Shown in pieces: positions 1 to 7,925 of a stretch of 30,433 bases of DNA. The DNA is from Lentimicrobiaceae bacterium (GTDB taxonomy: Bacteria > Bacteroidota > Bacteroidia > Bacteroidales > JALOCA01), in assembly GCA_023227965.1 (NCBI GenBank), contig JALOCA010000040.1, positions 1 through 30,433 on the forward strand, written 5' to 3'. Position 1 is the first letter of the stretch. The number at the start of each line of letters is the position of its first letter. Made by a program: the position numbers and the translations under genes. The notes under the pieces were generated by a model. The model worked only from the letters and a program-made list of their open reading frames with translations, searched no databases and had not been told where the DNA came from.

Positions 1-24
1 AAGAATTAAAACCATCTCTTTCAT
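1..24 (-). CDS. Possible 5' end of a minus-strand gene, truncated by the window edge
   Basis: Reading leftward from 24, an ATG opens an uninterrupted frame of eight codons (MKEMVLIL) to the window edge. A perfect Bacteroidota -7 element (TACCTTTG, minus strand, 36 to 29) lies only four bases upstream, so transcription would begin about at this ATG. The true start could therefore be the second ATG (15 to 13), or the message could be leaderless, or the gene could start beyond the window. The product cannot be identified from so few residues. Confidence 0.3.
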
Positions 25-28
25 GTTG

Positions 29-36
29 CAAAGGTA
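29..36 (-). promoter_or_regulatory. Candidate promoter -7 element for the gene leaving the left edge
   Basis: The minus strand reads TACCTTTG, a full match to TAnnTTTG. TTTG words lie further upstream (around 48-55) but at about 15 bp rather than the expected 19-20 bp, so only the -7 half is convincing. Confidence 0.4.
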
Positions 37-550
37 AATTTTTTCTTCAAACAAAATCAGCTTACCAGAACAGGAAAATCCGGCTAATAAATATTATTAT
101 CCTAAGCATTTTACAAAGAGATACAAACTTCTCGTTACAGCCTTATTAAAGAAGTTTTATAAAAACCCATAAAAATATCTTGATCCACTGTTCCAGGAAA
201 TGAATGGGGCTTACTTTTCAAAATGACAAAAGCTATCATTGACTGTTAATTAATTATAAACAAAAAATTGGAAATATCCCGGTTTATCTGACAATAGTGA
301 TTTTCAATAAAATGTATAGAGATTAATTGCCCGGTTGAACAACTCCGAATACTCAGGATTTCTCCACCGGAAAAAATAATGTTTCCGAGCATCTGCAAAT
401 AATTCTGCATTATTTGCAAAAATTGCTTATTTTTGTCAAAATAAGTATTTTACAACATTAAAGCGTAAATACATGGCACTTATGATATATAAGTGTAGTT
501 TTTTAATGTATATATAAACAAGTTCGGTACAATCAAAAACAAAATTAAGT
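37..550. other. AT-rich intergenic region with no recognisable gene
   Basis: About 510 bases without a convincing reading frame. Three things stand out: a near-palindrome around 151-168 centred on TTTTATAAA, a perfect 10-bp inverted repeat at 394-418, and a TAnnTTTG match (TATTTTTG) at 428-435 that could be the -7 element of the cold-shock gene at 551, though it would leave a leader of more than 100 bases. I see no tRNA cloverleaf or known riboswitch. Confidence 0.5.
394..418. repeat. Perfect inverted repeat, 10-bp arms, 5-base loop
   Basis: The arms TGCAAATAAT (394-403) and ATTATTTGCA (409-418) are exact reverse complements around the loop TCTGC. It ends ten bases before the TATTTTTG element at 428-435, so it could be an operator or a transcript hairpin for the cold-shock gene. 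No clean U-tract follows on either strand, which argues against a terminator. Confidence 0.6.
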
Positions 551-1012
551 ATGGCTAAATCGCAGGAAACATTCAATAAAAAAGAAAAAGAAAAGAAACG
601 GTTAAAAAAGAAGCGGGACAAAGAGCAAAAGAAAGAAGAACGCAAAGCCAACTCCGATAAAGGGAAAAGCATAGAAGAAATGTTTGCCTATGTTGACCAT
701 TATGGTAATATTTCTTCAACCCCTCCCGACCCCAATAAAAAGAGAATTATAAAAGCAGAAGATATACAAATTGGCGTTTCGCGCCAGGAAGCAACCGAAC
801 CGGAAGACCCAACCCGGAACGGAACCATAACATTCTTTAACGAATCAAAAGGTTACGGATTCATCAAAGATGATGAAAACAAACAAAGCATTTTTGTACA
901 CGCTAATGGACTGATAAACCAAGTAAAAGAAAACGATAAAGTAACCTTTGAAGTTGAAATGGGTAAAAAAGGCTTAAATGCCGTAAGGGTAAAAATCAGG
1001 GATAAAGAATAA
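551..1012 (+). CDS. Cold-shock domain protein with lysine-rich N-terminal extension
   Basis: A 153-residue protein. Residues 1-35 are extremely rich in Lys, Glu and Arg and likely helical, and about 40-85 is a linker. Residues 88-150 form a cold-shock (OB-fold) domain with the RNP1-type motif KGYGFI (100-105) and the RNP2-type motif IFVHA (114-118), the surface that binds single-stranded nucleic acid. The domain is about the size of a classical CspA protein, so the first 85 residues are an addition; similar two-part proteins are common in Bacteroidota. Likely cytoplasmic RNA chaperone. The ATG is preceded by AT-rich sequence without a Shine-Dalgarno. The gene converges on the MFS exporter. 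Confidence 0.85.
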   Translation: MAKSQETFNKKEKEKKRLKKKRDKEQKKEERKANSDKGKSIEEMFAYVDHYGNISSTPPDPNKKRIIKAEDIQIGVSRQEATEPEDPTRNGTITFFNESKGYGFIKDDENKQSIFVHANGLINQVKENDKVTFEVEMGKKGLNAVRVKIRDKE

Positions 1013-1092
1013 AACACAGAGGGCAGGGAAATAAAACGGGATGGTGTTTATCTAAATTTCCTGAAGCTCACAAGCTCACAGTTCCCGGTTTT

Positions 1093-2475
1093 TTACCGTA
1101 GTTTTCCCCTTGCCAGCGAAGCAAACACACCTGCCACGCAGAAAATGGTAAATATTACAAATGCAAAACGTATGCTGTAAAGAAATAGTCCGAGGTTTTC
1201 CGTACTTATCTTCATATTCCCCAGGTGCAAGGCAAAAACCAGCGTGGTAATTCCCATGCTTATTGCCTGCCCGGTAAGACGCATAGTCCCCAATATGGAA
1301 GATGCAAGGCTGTAGTCCTTCCTTTCCACGGCACTCATCACGGCATTGGTATTAGGTGATGAAAAAAGTGCAAACCCCAACCCGATAATCAGCAGGGTAA
1401 TAATAAGAAACAGCACTGTGGTTTCCCTGCTAAGAAAAGCAAACATCAGTAGCCCGACGGCAGTAAGCCCCATTCCCAGGCTTGCGATATATTGCGGTTC
1501 AAACTTGTCTGATAGCCTTCCTGCTAACGGCGAAAAAGCAGCCATTACCACTGGCTGTGCCACCATGATAAAACCGGCTTCCTGCGGCGAAAAACCTTTG
1601 ATATATTGCAGGTACAAACTCAGTAAAAATGCAACGGCAAAAGTGGCGGTATAGTTGATAAACGCCGCAAGATTGGAAAATACAAAAACCGTATTCCCCT
1701 TAAAAAGACCCAGGCTCAGAACCGGGTAAGTACAATGGTTCTCGTGGTAAATAAAAAGCAATATCCCCAGTATTCCTGCTGCAATTAGTACAAAACCCGT
1801 TATTCCCGGCAAAGAAGTAAACCCGTACATTACACATACCAAAGCCAGTGCATATGCCAATGAGCCTTTGTAATCAAACTTTTCGCCTCTTGCCTCTGCC
1901 CATTCGACTTTCAGTTTGTAAAAAATAAATGGAAGGATCGAAACGGCAATCGCAGTACTTACTGCAAAAATATAGCGCCATCCGAAATGCTGAGTTATCA
2001 GCCCCCCAACAAAAGGACCAAGAGAAAGCCCTAAGTAAGTAGCAGAAACGTTTATTCCCAATACCCTTCCACGTTCTTTGGCAGGAAACACCGACGAAAG
2101 TATAGCTATTGCAGTCCCAAAAATCATAGCCGCCCCTATTCCTTGCAATGCCCTTACCATTAACAAAAACCAGCCGGAAGGTGCAATTACCGATAAAAAC
2201 AATGTAATGGCATTGACGATTATTCCCCAAGTATAAATCTTTTTCCGCCCTATTATGTCGGCTATCTTTCCGAAAGGAACCAGAAACATGGCTGCGGTAA
2301 GTAAATACCCGGTAGCTATCCAGCTTAATGTAAGTACATTCATCGAAAGTTCCCTGCCAATGCTCGGCAATGCTACATTGATAGAAGAACCCGAAAAAGT
2401 GGTTAAAAAGGATGACAGAGTGGTTACAAACAAAGTAACCTTTTTGCTTACTTTTGGTGCGGAGTCAGCAAACAT
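1093..2475 (-). CDS. MFS drug:H+ antiporter, DHA2/EmrB-QacA type
   Basis: A 460-residue, very hydrophobic protein whose pattern fits the 14-helix DHA2 group of the major facilitator superfamily, which exports drugs or metabolites in exchange for protons across the inner membrane. Visible signatures are motif A after helix 2 (GKIADIIGRKK), a motif-B-like RALQGIGAAMIFG, and the antiporter motif C region YLGLSLGPFVGG. The frame can be opened further to a TTG at 2499, but that TTG lies inside a perfect TAnnTTTG promoter element (2497-2504), so the ATG at 2475 (MFADSAPK) is the better start. The gene is divergent from the small membrane protein at 2548. Substrate cannot be told from sequence. Confidence 0.88.
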   Translation of the reverse strand: MFADSAPKVSKKVTLFVTTLSSFLTTFSGSSINVALPSIGRELSMNVLTLSWIATGYLLTAAMFLVPFGKIADIIGRKKIYTWGIIVNAITLFLSVIAPSGWFLLMVRALQGIGAAMIFGTAIAILSSVFPAKERGRVLGINVSATYLGLSLGPFVGGLITQHFGWRYIFAVSTAIAVSILPFIFYKLKVEWAEARGEKFDYKGSLAYALALVCVMYGFTSLPGITGFVLIAAGILGILLFIYHENHCTYPVLSLGLFKGNTVFVFSNLAAFINYTATFAVAFLLSLYLQYIKGFSPQEAGFIMVAQPVVMAAFSPLAGRLSDKFEPQYIASLGMGLTAVGLLMFAFLSRETTVLFLIITLLIIGLGFALFSSPNTNAVMSAVERKDYSLASSILGTMRLTGQAISMGITTLVFALHLGNMKISTENLGLFLYSIRFAFVIFTIFCVAGVFASLARGKLR

Positions 2476-2496
2476 CCTGTTCTGATTTTGGAGTTG

Positions 2497-2504
2497 CAAA
2501 TTTA
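2497..2504 (-). promoter_or_regulatory. Promoter -7 element of the MFS exporter gene
   Basis: The minus strand reads TAAATTTG, a full match to TAnnTTTG, 21 bases before the ATG at 2475. It decides the start codon: the alternative TTG start would lie within the promoter. I see no -33 TTTG at the expected distance. Confidence 0.5.
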
Positions 2505-2547
2505 GTTGCTTTTATCTGTATTTTTACCGTCCGAAATAGATTTAACC

Positions 2548-2892
2548 ATGAAAAAGAATAAGCTACTTTGGATTCCGGCATCACTGACAATCATGTATAT
2601 TCTGTTTATTTCCCTTTTTGCTTTGGATTCATTCAATACGAAAGAAACTGTAACGGAACAGATGGCTTCGGCGGTAGTTCACCTTATTCCGCCTGTTATT
2701 TTATTGGTATTGTTAGTATTTACTTGGCGGTTTCCGGTAGCCGGAGGAGTATTTTTTTTCTTTCTCGGTATATTTTCTGTTTTTTTCTTCAATACTTACA
2801 AAGCACCATTGAATTTTTTAGCTATTTCCTTACCGATATTCTTAAGTGGTTTGTTGTTTATCCTGTTTTCCAAACAAAAAAAGCAGGATTAA
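2548..2892 (+). CDS. Small four-helix membrane protein (DUF7670-like)
   Basis: A 114-residue protein that is almost all membrane: hydrophobic stretches at about 6-25, 42-60, 66-82 and 87-107, with a lysine-rich tail (KQKKQD). The opening pattern, a basic start followed by LLWIP, then MYILFISLFALDSF, recalls a small Bacteroidota membrane family that I believe is catalogued as DUF7670; that name is from memory. No function is known. The frame could extend to a TTG at 2506, but the ATG at 2548 starts the first hydrophobic segment sensibly. It is divergent from the MFS exporter and its stop lies five bases from the convergent Spy-like gene. Confidence 0.7.
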   Translation: MKKNKLLWIPASLTIMYILFISLFALDSFNTKETVTEQMASAVVHLIPPVILLVLLVFTWRFPVAGGVFFFFLGIFSVFFFNTYKAPLNFLAISLPIFLSGLLFILFSKQKKQD

Positions 2893-2897
2893 TCGTC

Positions 2898-3371
2898 TCA
2901 TTTTTCCGGATGCCGGTTTTCACGAATTCTTTTAAGTAAAAGTTTTTGAAATGTTTTTTCTGCTTCGTACAATTTTACAAGTTGCAAGGGACTGAGCATT
3001 TTCTTAAACCGGGCATGATATTCTTTCTGTATATCAAGCGTTTTTTGTATCTGGGCTATCCGGCTATCGGCAAGTTCAACACATTGTTCATCAGTTAAAA
3101 CATCAATATTATTATTCCACATTGCATATCTGATACGATATTCCTTTTGTGCCTTATTGCGTTTTTCCATGTATTCTTTATACAAAGGTACAAAATCCTG
3201 TGCTTCCATTGTATTAAGTTCCAACTGATCAGTAATATAGTGTATTTTAAGATTTTCTATTTTTTCCCGTTTTTTTTCTACAATGCCTCTCCCCTGAGCC
3301 CATACGGGAACATAAGAAAAAAATACAATTGATATAATGAGAATGTTAAGTGCTATTTTGGTTTTTTTCAT
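2898..3371 (-). CDS. Spy/CpxP-like periplasmic stress protein
   Basis: A 157-residue protein with a signal peptide (basic MKKTK, hydrophobic core, cleavage expected after VWA of VPVWAQG). The rest is charged and predicted helical with LT/LS-xxQ-type sequences: LTDEQ in the middle and LSPLQLVKLYEAEKTF near the C-terminus. These resemble the motifs of the Spy/CpxP/CnrX group, periplasmic chaperones or metal sensors that feed envelope stress signals to sigma factors. It is the third gene of a sigma factor, anti-sigma-like, Spy-like unit, ten bases after the preceding gene. The frame opens upstream to 3422, but the ATG at 3371 begins a textbook signal peptide. Family placement is by motif and context, so moderately sure. 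Confidence 0.65.
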   Translation of the reverse strand: MKKTKIALNILIISIVFFSYVPVWAQGRGIVEKKREKIENLKIHYITDQLELNTMEAQDFVPLYKEYMEKRNKAQKEYRIRYAMWNNNIDVLTDEQCVELADSRIAQIQKTLDIQKEYHARFKKMLSPLQLVKLYEAEKTFQKLLLKRIRENRHPEK

Positions 3372-3381
3372 TGGTAAACAT

Positions 3382-3915
3382 TTAATTATATAACAAAATA
3401 TCATTTTCCAGGTCTTCCTCACCTAAATATTCTATCAATTCATTTTCTGATATTTTTAATTCGTCAAGTGATTGGTTCAGTTTTTCTATCGTAAATTTTT
3501 CCTTCAAACTCTTTTTCAAATCACTATTCAGTGTATTATGACTGCTAACAGGTTGATGTACCGTATCAGTAGTATCAAAAATAACCGTTTTATAATTAGT
3601 ATTTTCGGCTAAATATTTTTCCTGATTATTGTTGATGTTTTTTACATTATTTGCATGAAACAAGTAAAAGCCTACTACGGTACAAATTAATAAAATAATA
3701 AATAAGAAAGCAAACTGGGGCTTAAAAAGATAAATTTTTACTCGTTCGCTGAGTGATAGTTTGTTTTTTTCATCCCAACAACGTGCCGAAATGCGTTGGG
3801 ACAATGCATCAAAATAAGCGGAAGGCAACTGAAAAGGATTCGCCTTTGGTAAATTCTCTGGGTTCAGGTCATCGTTTGCCGGTTGCGGCTCATTATTTTT
3901 TAAAAACTTTTCCAT
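3382..3915 (-). CDS. Single-pass membrane protein, probable anti-sigma factor
   Basis: A 177-residue protein. Residues 1-67 are cytoplasmic-looking and contain NPFQLPSAYFDALSQRI, a sequence style often seen in Bacteroidota proteins encoded beside ECF sigma factors. Residues 70-90 form one hydrophobic helix, and 91-177 would be periplasmic and acidic near the C-terminus. It lies 44 bases after the sigma factor and 10 before a Spy-like periplasmic protein, the usual arrangement of an inner-membrane regulator that holds a sigma factor and reads envelope state. No ZAS zinc motif (HxxxCxxC) is visible, so the anti-sigma role rests on topology and context. Confidence 0.65.
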   Translation of the reverse strand: MEKFLKNNEPQPANDDLNPENLPKANPFQLPSAYFDALSQRISARCWDEKNKLSLSERVKIYLFKPQFAFLFIILLICTVVGFYLFHANNVKNINNNQEKYLAENTNYKTVIFDTTDTVHQPVSSHNTLNSDLKKSLKEKFTIEKLNQSLDELKISENELIEYLGEEDLENDILLYN

Positions 3916-3959
3916 TTCCAGGCACTTAGACAGATTAGATAGATATTCCCCATCAAGGT

Positions 3960-4508
3960 TTAATTTTCACTTAAATACTTTTCTATTTTTTTTACAGCAT
4001 GGTGGTAAGAAGCTTTGAGGGCACCAACCGATGTACCTGTAATTTCCGAAATTTCATCATATTGTAATTCGCTATAATATCGCAGGTTAAATACCAGGCG
4101 CTGTTTTTCGGGCAAGCGAAGCAAGGCTTTCTGCAGATACAGTTGAATGGTATCTCCCGAAAAATACCTATCATCTTTAAGCGATTGCGCTAACTGTTTT
4201 TCATAATCCACCAGGGGAAGAAACAAGCGGTTACGTTTGCTTTTCAGGAAACTGATGGTTTCATTGACAGCAATCCTGTAAATCCATGTGGTGAGTTTCG
4301 ATTTCCCTCTGAACGAGTCAATATTTTTCCATATTTTAACAAAAATTTCCTGTACCAAGTCATCTGCATCTTCGTGGATGATAACCATACGGCGAACCTG
4401 CCAGTACACCTGTTGCTGGTATTTTCGCACCAACAAATTAAAACCATAATTGAAAGAATCGTCCGAACGCAGAAGTTCAAGCAAATCCTTTTCAGGAATA
4501 TCGCTCAT
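3960..4508 (-). CDS. ECF-type RNA polymerase sigma factor
   Basis: A 182-residue sigma-70 family protein. Region 2 is clear: DADDLVQEIFVKIWKNIDSF (core polymerase and -10 binding), followed by KLTTWIYRIAVNETISFLKSK. Region 4 at about 130-180 shows LPEKQRLVFNLRYYSEL, then the helix-turn-helix YDEISEITGTSVGALKASYHHAV that reads the -35 box. Regions 1 and 3 are missing, as in ECF factors. The ATG at 4508 sits in a small tandem repeat and has no Shine-Dalgarno. It begins 40 bases after the transketolase C-terminal gene, so it may be reached by read-through or have its own promoter; I saw no TAnnTTTG in the gap. Confidence 0.9.
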   Translation of the reverse strand: MSDIPEKDLLELLRSDDSFNYGFNLLVRKYQQQVYWQVRRMVIIHEDADDLVQEIFVKIWKNIDSFRGKSKLTTWIYRIAVNETISFLKSKRNRLFLPLVDYEKQLAQSLKDDRYFSGDTIQLYLQKALLRLPEKQRLVFNLRYYSELQYDEISEITGTSVGALKASYHHAVKKIEKYLSEN

Positions 4509-4525
4509 ACCATACCAGATACCAG
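4506..4525. repeat. Short tandem repeat (ATACCAG) over the sigma factor start
   Basis: The plus strand reads CATACC, then ATACCAG twice in tandem (4512-4518, 4519-4525). The first partial copy includes the sigma factor's start codon, so the leader just upstream consists of repeated 7-mers instead of a ribosome binding site. Confidence 0.5.
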
Positions 4526-4548
4526 CAAGATGTTAAATGGATTCATTT

Positions 4549-5505
4549 TTATTTTTTTCTTGAAATCGCTTTTAGGGCAGCTTCAACGATGTTGGGGGCA
4601 TCGAGCCCGAATTTTTTCATCAATTCCTCTGGTTTTCCACTTTCGCCAAATTTATCATCAACAGCAACCATTTCTACAGGCACAGGAAATTTACGCGATA
4701 GTAACTGAGCAATGCTGTCGCCTAATCCTCCGTATCGTTGGTGTTCTTCGGCGGTTACCATACATTTCGTTTTATGCACCGAATTAATGACGGAAAATGC
4801 ATCCAAAGGTTTAATAGTATGGATATTTATTACTTCAGCATCTATTCCCTTTTCTGATAAAATTTCTGAAGCTTCGAGCGCTTTCCATACCAAATGCCCT
4901 GTAGCAAAAATACTTACATCTTTGCCTTCGCGAAGGCGAACAGCCCTTCCGATTTCAAACTTTTGGTCAACAGGGGTAAAATTGGGCACTTTGGGTCGTC
5001 CAAACCGAAGATAAACAGGTCCGTCGAATTCGGCTATGGCAAGAGTGGCGGCTTTTGTCTGGTTAAAATCGCAGGTATTTATCACAGTCATGTGAGGAAG
5101 CATCTTCATCAGACCTATGTCTTCCAGATTTTGATGTGTTGCGCCATCTTCGCCAAGAGAAATCCCTGCATGAGAGGCACATATCTTTACATTTTTTTTT
5201 GAGTAAGCTATTGATTGTCTTATCTGGTCGTAAACCCTACCTGTTGAAAAATTAGCAAAAGTACCGGTAAAAGGTATTTTTCCTCCAATGGTTAGCCCAG
5301 CGGCAATTCCCATCATGTTAGCTTCGGCAATTCCTGTCTGGAAAAAACGGTCAGGAAATTCTTTGGCAAAAGCATCCATTTTCATCGAACCGGTAAGGTC
5401 GGCACACAAAACCACCACCTCTTTATTTTTCTTTCCGGCATCAAGTAAACCTTCGCCAAATCCTGAGCGGGTATCTTTTTGATTCTGTATTGTATAATTA
5501 ATCAT
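4549..5505 (-). CDS. Transketolase, C-terminal subunit (split enzyme)
   Basis: A 318-residue protein covering the pyrimidine-binding and C-terminal domains of transketolase. The Glu that activates thiamine diphosphate is in TGIAEANM (Glu61). Also present are the conserved CASHAGISLGEDGATHQ and, near residue 160, the FDGPVYLRFGRPK stretch. With the N-terminal subunit (6987-7844) it should form one heteromeric enzyme that moves two-carbon ketol units between sugar phosphates in the non-oxidative pentose phosphate pathway, making erythrose 4-phosphate and ribose 5-phosphate. The two halves are separated here by a secreted VWA gene, whose stop is six bases before this start. No Shine-Dalgarno is visible, so translation may be coupled. 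Confidence 0.92.
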   Translation of the reverse strand: MINYTIQNQKDTRSGFGEGLLDAGKKNKEVVVLCADLTGSMKMDAFAKEFPDRFFQTGIAEANMMGIAAGLTIGGKIPFTGTFANFSTGRVYDQIRQSIAYSKKNVKICASHAGISLGEDGATHQNLEDIGLMKMLPHMTVINTCDFNQTKAATLAIAEFDGPVYLRFGRPKVPNFTPVDQKFEIGRAVRLREGKDVSIFATGHLVWKALEASEILSEKGIDAEVINIHTIKPLDAFSVINSVHKTKCMVTAEEHQRYGGLGDSIAQLLSRKFPVPVEMVAVDDKFGESGKPEELMKKFGLDAPNIVEAALKAISRKK

Positions 5506-5511
5506 CGTGCT

Positions 5512-6906
5512 TTAATTGGGGTATAATTTTACATTTGTAGTAACACCGGGATCTATCTTAAAACCCTGTTCGATGGTATAAGATGATTTTTCAGAGTATT
5601 TTGAACGAAAAACCACACGATATTTCCCGGGTTGCAAAATAAGGGATTCCTGCAGCAGATTGTCTTTCATCTCGTAAATCCATATCAGGCGATTGTCTTT
5701 TTCCTGATAAATGCTGCCATATCCATTTACTGATTTAAGTATCACGGCAATACCGGGCATAGGAATTTCAACCGTGGTAGTATGGCTTTGCGAAATATCC
5801 ACATCATTTACATACAGCCGGGGAAGGCATAATACTTCGAGATCGTATTTCCCAATTAAGTATTTTTTAGTTTCGTCGAAAGTTTGAACATTTAAAGTAC
5901 TCATTTCTCCATGCTTACGAATAATACCCTGTAAATTTTTGACAGTCTTTTCATTACTACTAACTTTAAGCCTCAAACTCCCCTGCGGTGTTTCGGCAGG
6001 AATAATATTGTGTGTACCTGCCGTGATTTTCACATTGGGAACTAAAACAGGAGGGATAGTTTGAATCACGATATCATACGTTGGTAAAGGGTCAAGAATA
6101 AGGGTATCAGGGATTCCTTTGTTATTCAACGTATGAATAAAGTTGTATTTCATTTTGCCGGAAACATTATCGTAAAATGTCATGTTTACGTTGGTTTCGG
6201 TAGGTTTTCCATTTTTGTCCAAAAGATTAACCTGAGCAGTAGTAGTGTTAAGCGCCTGTGATATAACTACCTGTAATGCCTTATGAAACATTTGTTCACT
6301 GCTGGCATCAAAATAATTTCCCACACAATCGAAACCCTCTTTAATATTTCTTCCAATCCCTATTATAAATGGTTTTAAGGCGATTCCTTTTTTCTGCAGA
6401 TATTGGGATGCAGCGCAGGGATCGCCGTTACATTCCTCCAAACCATCCGTAATTAAAATGATAATGTTCCTACAATTGTCGCATGGGGTGAAGTCCTTTT
6501 CGGTTTGTTCCAAGGCATAAGCAATTGGAGTAGTTCCTCTTGGTGTTAATAATTTTAATTTGTGTTTAATACGTTCCGCATTGTTTGCGGCAAACGGTAC
6601 CTCCAGCTTGGTATCTTTGCAATCCTGCGGAGGGAAATTTTTCTGATGCCCATACACCCTTAGAGCCAGTTCAATATTAGGAACTTTATCTAAACTATCA
6701 ATAAGACTGGCTAAAAACTTTTTGGCAATGTTAATCTTCTGATCGCTTTGCCATCTGCCCAACATACTTTGTGAAGCATCGAAAACAAACAAAATGCGGG
6801 ATAGGGGCTGTGGCTTTTCCTTTTCATCACCGGGCTGTGCCCACAGCAAACTACCATGAAAAACCAGGATTGTTAATAAACCTATTATTGCTATTTTTTT
6901 TATCAC
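5512..6906 (-). CDS. Secreted von Willebrand factor A domain protein
   Basis: A 464-residue protein with a signal peptide (MIKKI, hydrophobic core, cleavage near LLWAQP). Residues 37-220 form a VWA domain with an intact metal-ion-dependent adhesion site: DxSxS as DASQS (43-47), the Thr in RGTTP, and the Asp in ITDGLEEC. Six cysteines fall inside the domain (QDC, CDNC, EECNGDPC, FDC), consistent with disulfides outside the cytoplasm. Residues 225-464 are beta-rich, perhaps two or more Ig-like modules, with no recognisable catalytic motif. It probably binds a protein or polysaccharide in the periplasm or at the surface. Its position between the transketolase halves has no obvious metabolic reason. 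Confidence 0.82.
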   Translation of the reverse strand: MIKKIAIIGLLTILVFHGSLLWAQPGDEKEKPQPLSRILFVFDASQSMLGRWQSDQKINIAKKFLASLIDSLDKVPNIELALRVYGHQKNFPPQDCKDTKLEVPFAANNAERIKHKLKLLTPRGTTPIAYALEQTEKDFTPCDNCRNIIILITDGLEECNGDPCAASQYLQKKGIALKPFIIGIGRNIKEGFDCVGNYFDASSEQMFHKALQVVISQALNTTTAQVNLLDKNGKPTETNVNMTFYDNVSGKMKYNFIHTLNNKGIPDTLILDPLPTYDIVIQTIPPVLVPNVKITAGTHNIIPAETPQGSLRLKVSSNEKTVKNLQGIIRKHGEMSTLNVQTFDETKKYLIGKYDLEVLCLPRLYVNDVDISQSHTTTVEIPMPGIAVILKSVNGYGSIYQEKDNRLIWIYEMKDNLLQESLILQPGKYRVVFRSKYSEKSSYTIEQGFKIDPGVTTNVKLYPN

Positions 6907-6986
6907 TTTTATAATTTATTTTATAACACCACTACCTTATATTTTGTAACTCCAGTTTGCAATGCAATATTTAAAATATTGATTTT

Positions 6987-7844
6987 TTATGAAGCAATAT
7001 TAAAATCACCTAAGGTTTCTTCTAACTGCATAAGAGCCCGTTGCAATTGTTCGTCATTAGGAGCAACACCGTGCCAATGATGAGTACCCATCATAAAATC
7101 AACGCCAAAGCCCATTTCAGTTTTCATGACAATCATTATAGGCTTCCCTTTTCCGCTGAGTTTTCTTGCCTGGGTTAAAGTGGAAAGGATATCTGGGATA
7201 TTATTACCATCCATCTGCATTACCGTCCAACCGAAGGCTTCCCATTTTGCGCAGATATTTCCCAAAGGAAGCACATCATCAACGTTACCATCTATTTGTC
7301 TTCCATTATTGTCAATAATTCCTATCAAGTTATCCACTTTTTTTGCAGAGGCAAACATGGCGGCTTCCCATACCTGACCTTCCTGAATTTCGCCATCACC
7401 CATGAGGGTAAAAATGAGGTTAGGGTCGTTGTTCAGTTTTTTGGCAAGTGCTGCTCCTATTGCAACTGACAACCCCTGTCCCAGCGAACCGGAAGCTATT
7501 CTTACACCATTACTAAGATCTTTAGGTGAAGGATGCCCTTGTAAACGGGTATTAATCATACGAAAAGTAGCCAGCTCTTCAATGGGGAAGTACCCCGAAC
7601 GTGCCAGTGTGCTGTACCATGCAGCAGAAAGATGCCCGTTGGAAAGAAAAAAGATATCTTCACCCTGTCCATCCATCGTAAAAGTTTCTGCCTGGTGCTT
7701 AAGTTGGCTAAAATAAAGGGATACAAGCAGGTCGGCACATCCTAACGAACCTCCAGGGTGGCCTGACCCGGCATGATGAATCATTCGGAGAATATCCCTG
7801 CGAACCTGGGAGGCTATTTTTTGTAATTCTGCAATACTCGTCAT
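6987..7844 (-). CDS. Transketolase, N-terminal subunit (split enzyme)
   Basis: A 285-residue protein equal to the pyrophosphate-binding domain of transketolase. The thiamine diphosphate/metal motif begins with GDG at 149-151 and ends with NN at 179-180, the usual spacing. Conserved GHPGG (His29), LSNGH (68-71) and GSLGQG are present. The fold stops where the second subunit (4549-5505) begins, so this is the regular two-gene form and not a truncation. It lies 81 bases after aroA with a TAnnTTTG element in the gap (7897-7904), so it may start a new transcription unit. Erythrose 4-phosphate made by the enzyme feeds the shikimate pathway, of which aroB and aroA are the upstream neighbours. Confidence 0.92.
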   Translation of the reverse strand: MTSIAELQKIASQVRRDILRMIHHAGSGHPGGSLGCADLLVSLYFSQLKHQAETFTMDGQGEDIFFLSNGHLSAAWYSTLARSGYFPIEELATFRMINTRLQGHPSPKDLSNGVRIASGSLGQGLSVAIGAALAKKLNNDPNLIFTLMGDGEIQEGQVWEAAMFASAKKVDNLIGIIDNNGRQIDGNVDDVLPLGNICAKWEAFGWTVMQMDGNNIPDILSTLTQARKLSGKGKPIMIVMKTEMGFGVDFMMGTHHWHGVAPNDEQLQRALMQLEETLGDFNIAS

Positions 7845-7896
7845 TTTTCTGAAAACAATACCATTAAGTTATTAAAAACCTACAAATACAGATTTT

Positions 7897-7904
7897 CAAA
7901 AGTA
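7897..7904 (-). promoter_or_regulatory. Candidate promoter -7 element before the transketolase N-terminal gene
   Basis: The minus strand reads TACTTTTG, a full TAnnTTTG match, 52 bases before the ATG at 7844 and beyond the aroA stop. No -33 TTTG is visible at 19-20 bp upstream, so support is partial. Confidence 0.3.
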
Positions 7905-7925
7905 AGGATTTCCTCTTAACCTAAA

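Noticed and set aside
2899..2925. CCGG-ATG-CCGG followed by TTTT as a terminator between convergent genes
   Set aside because: The stem has only four base pairs, too weak to call.
2568..2939. Plus-strand frame of 123 codons overlapping the small membrane protein
   Set aside because: It is an out-of-frame reading of the same DNA. The frame starting at 2548 has the coherent hydrophobic helices and a natural start.
6965..6981. 17-base AT-only palindrome CAATATTT-A-AAATATTG after the transketolase N-terminal gene
   Set aside because: Its T-run lies on the plus strand, where there is no gene to terminate, and AT-rich palindromes of this size arise by chance.
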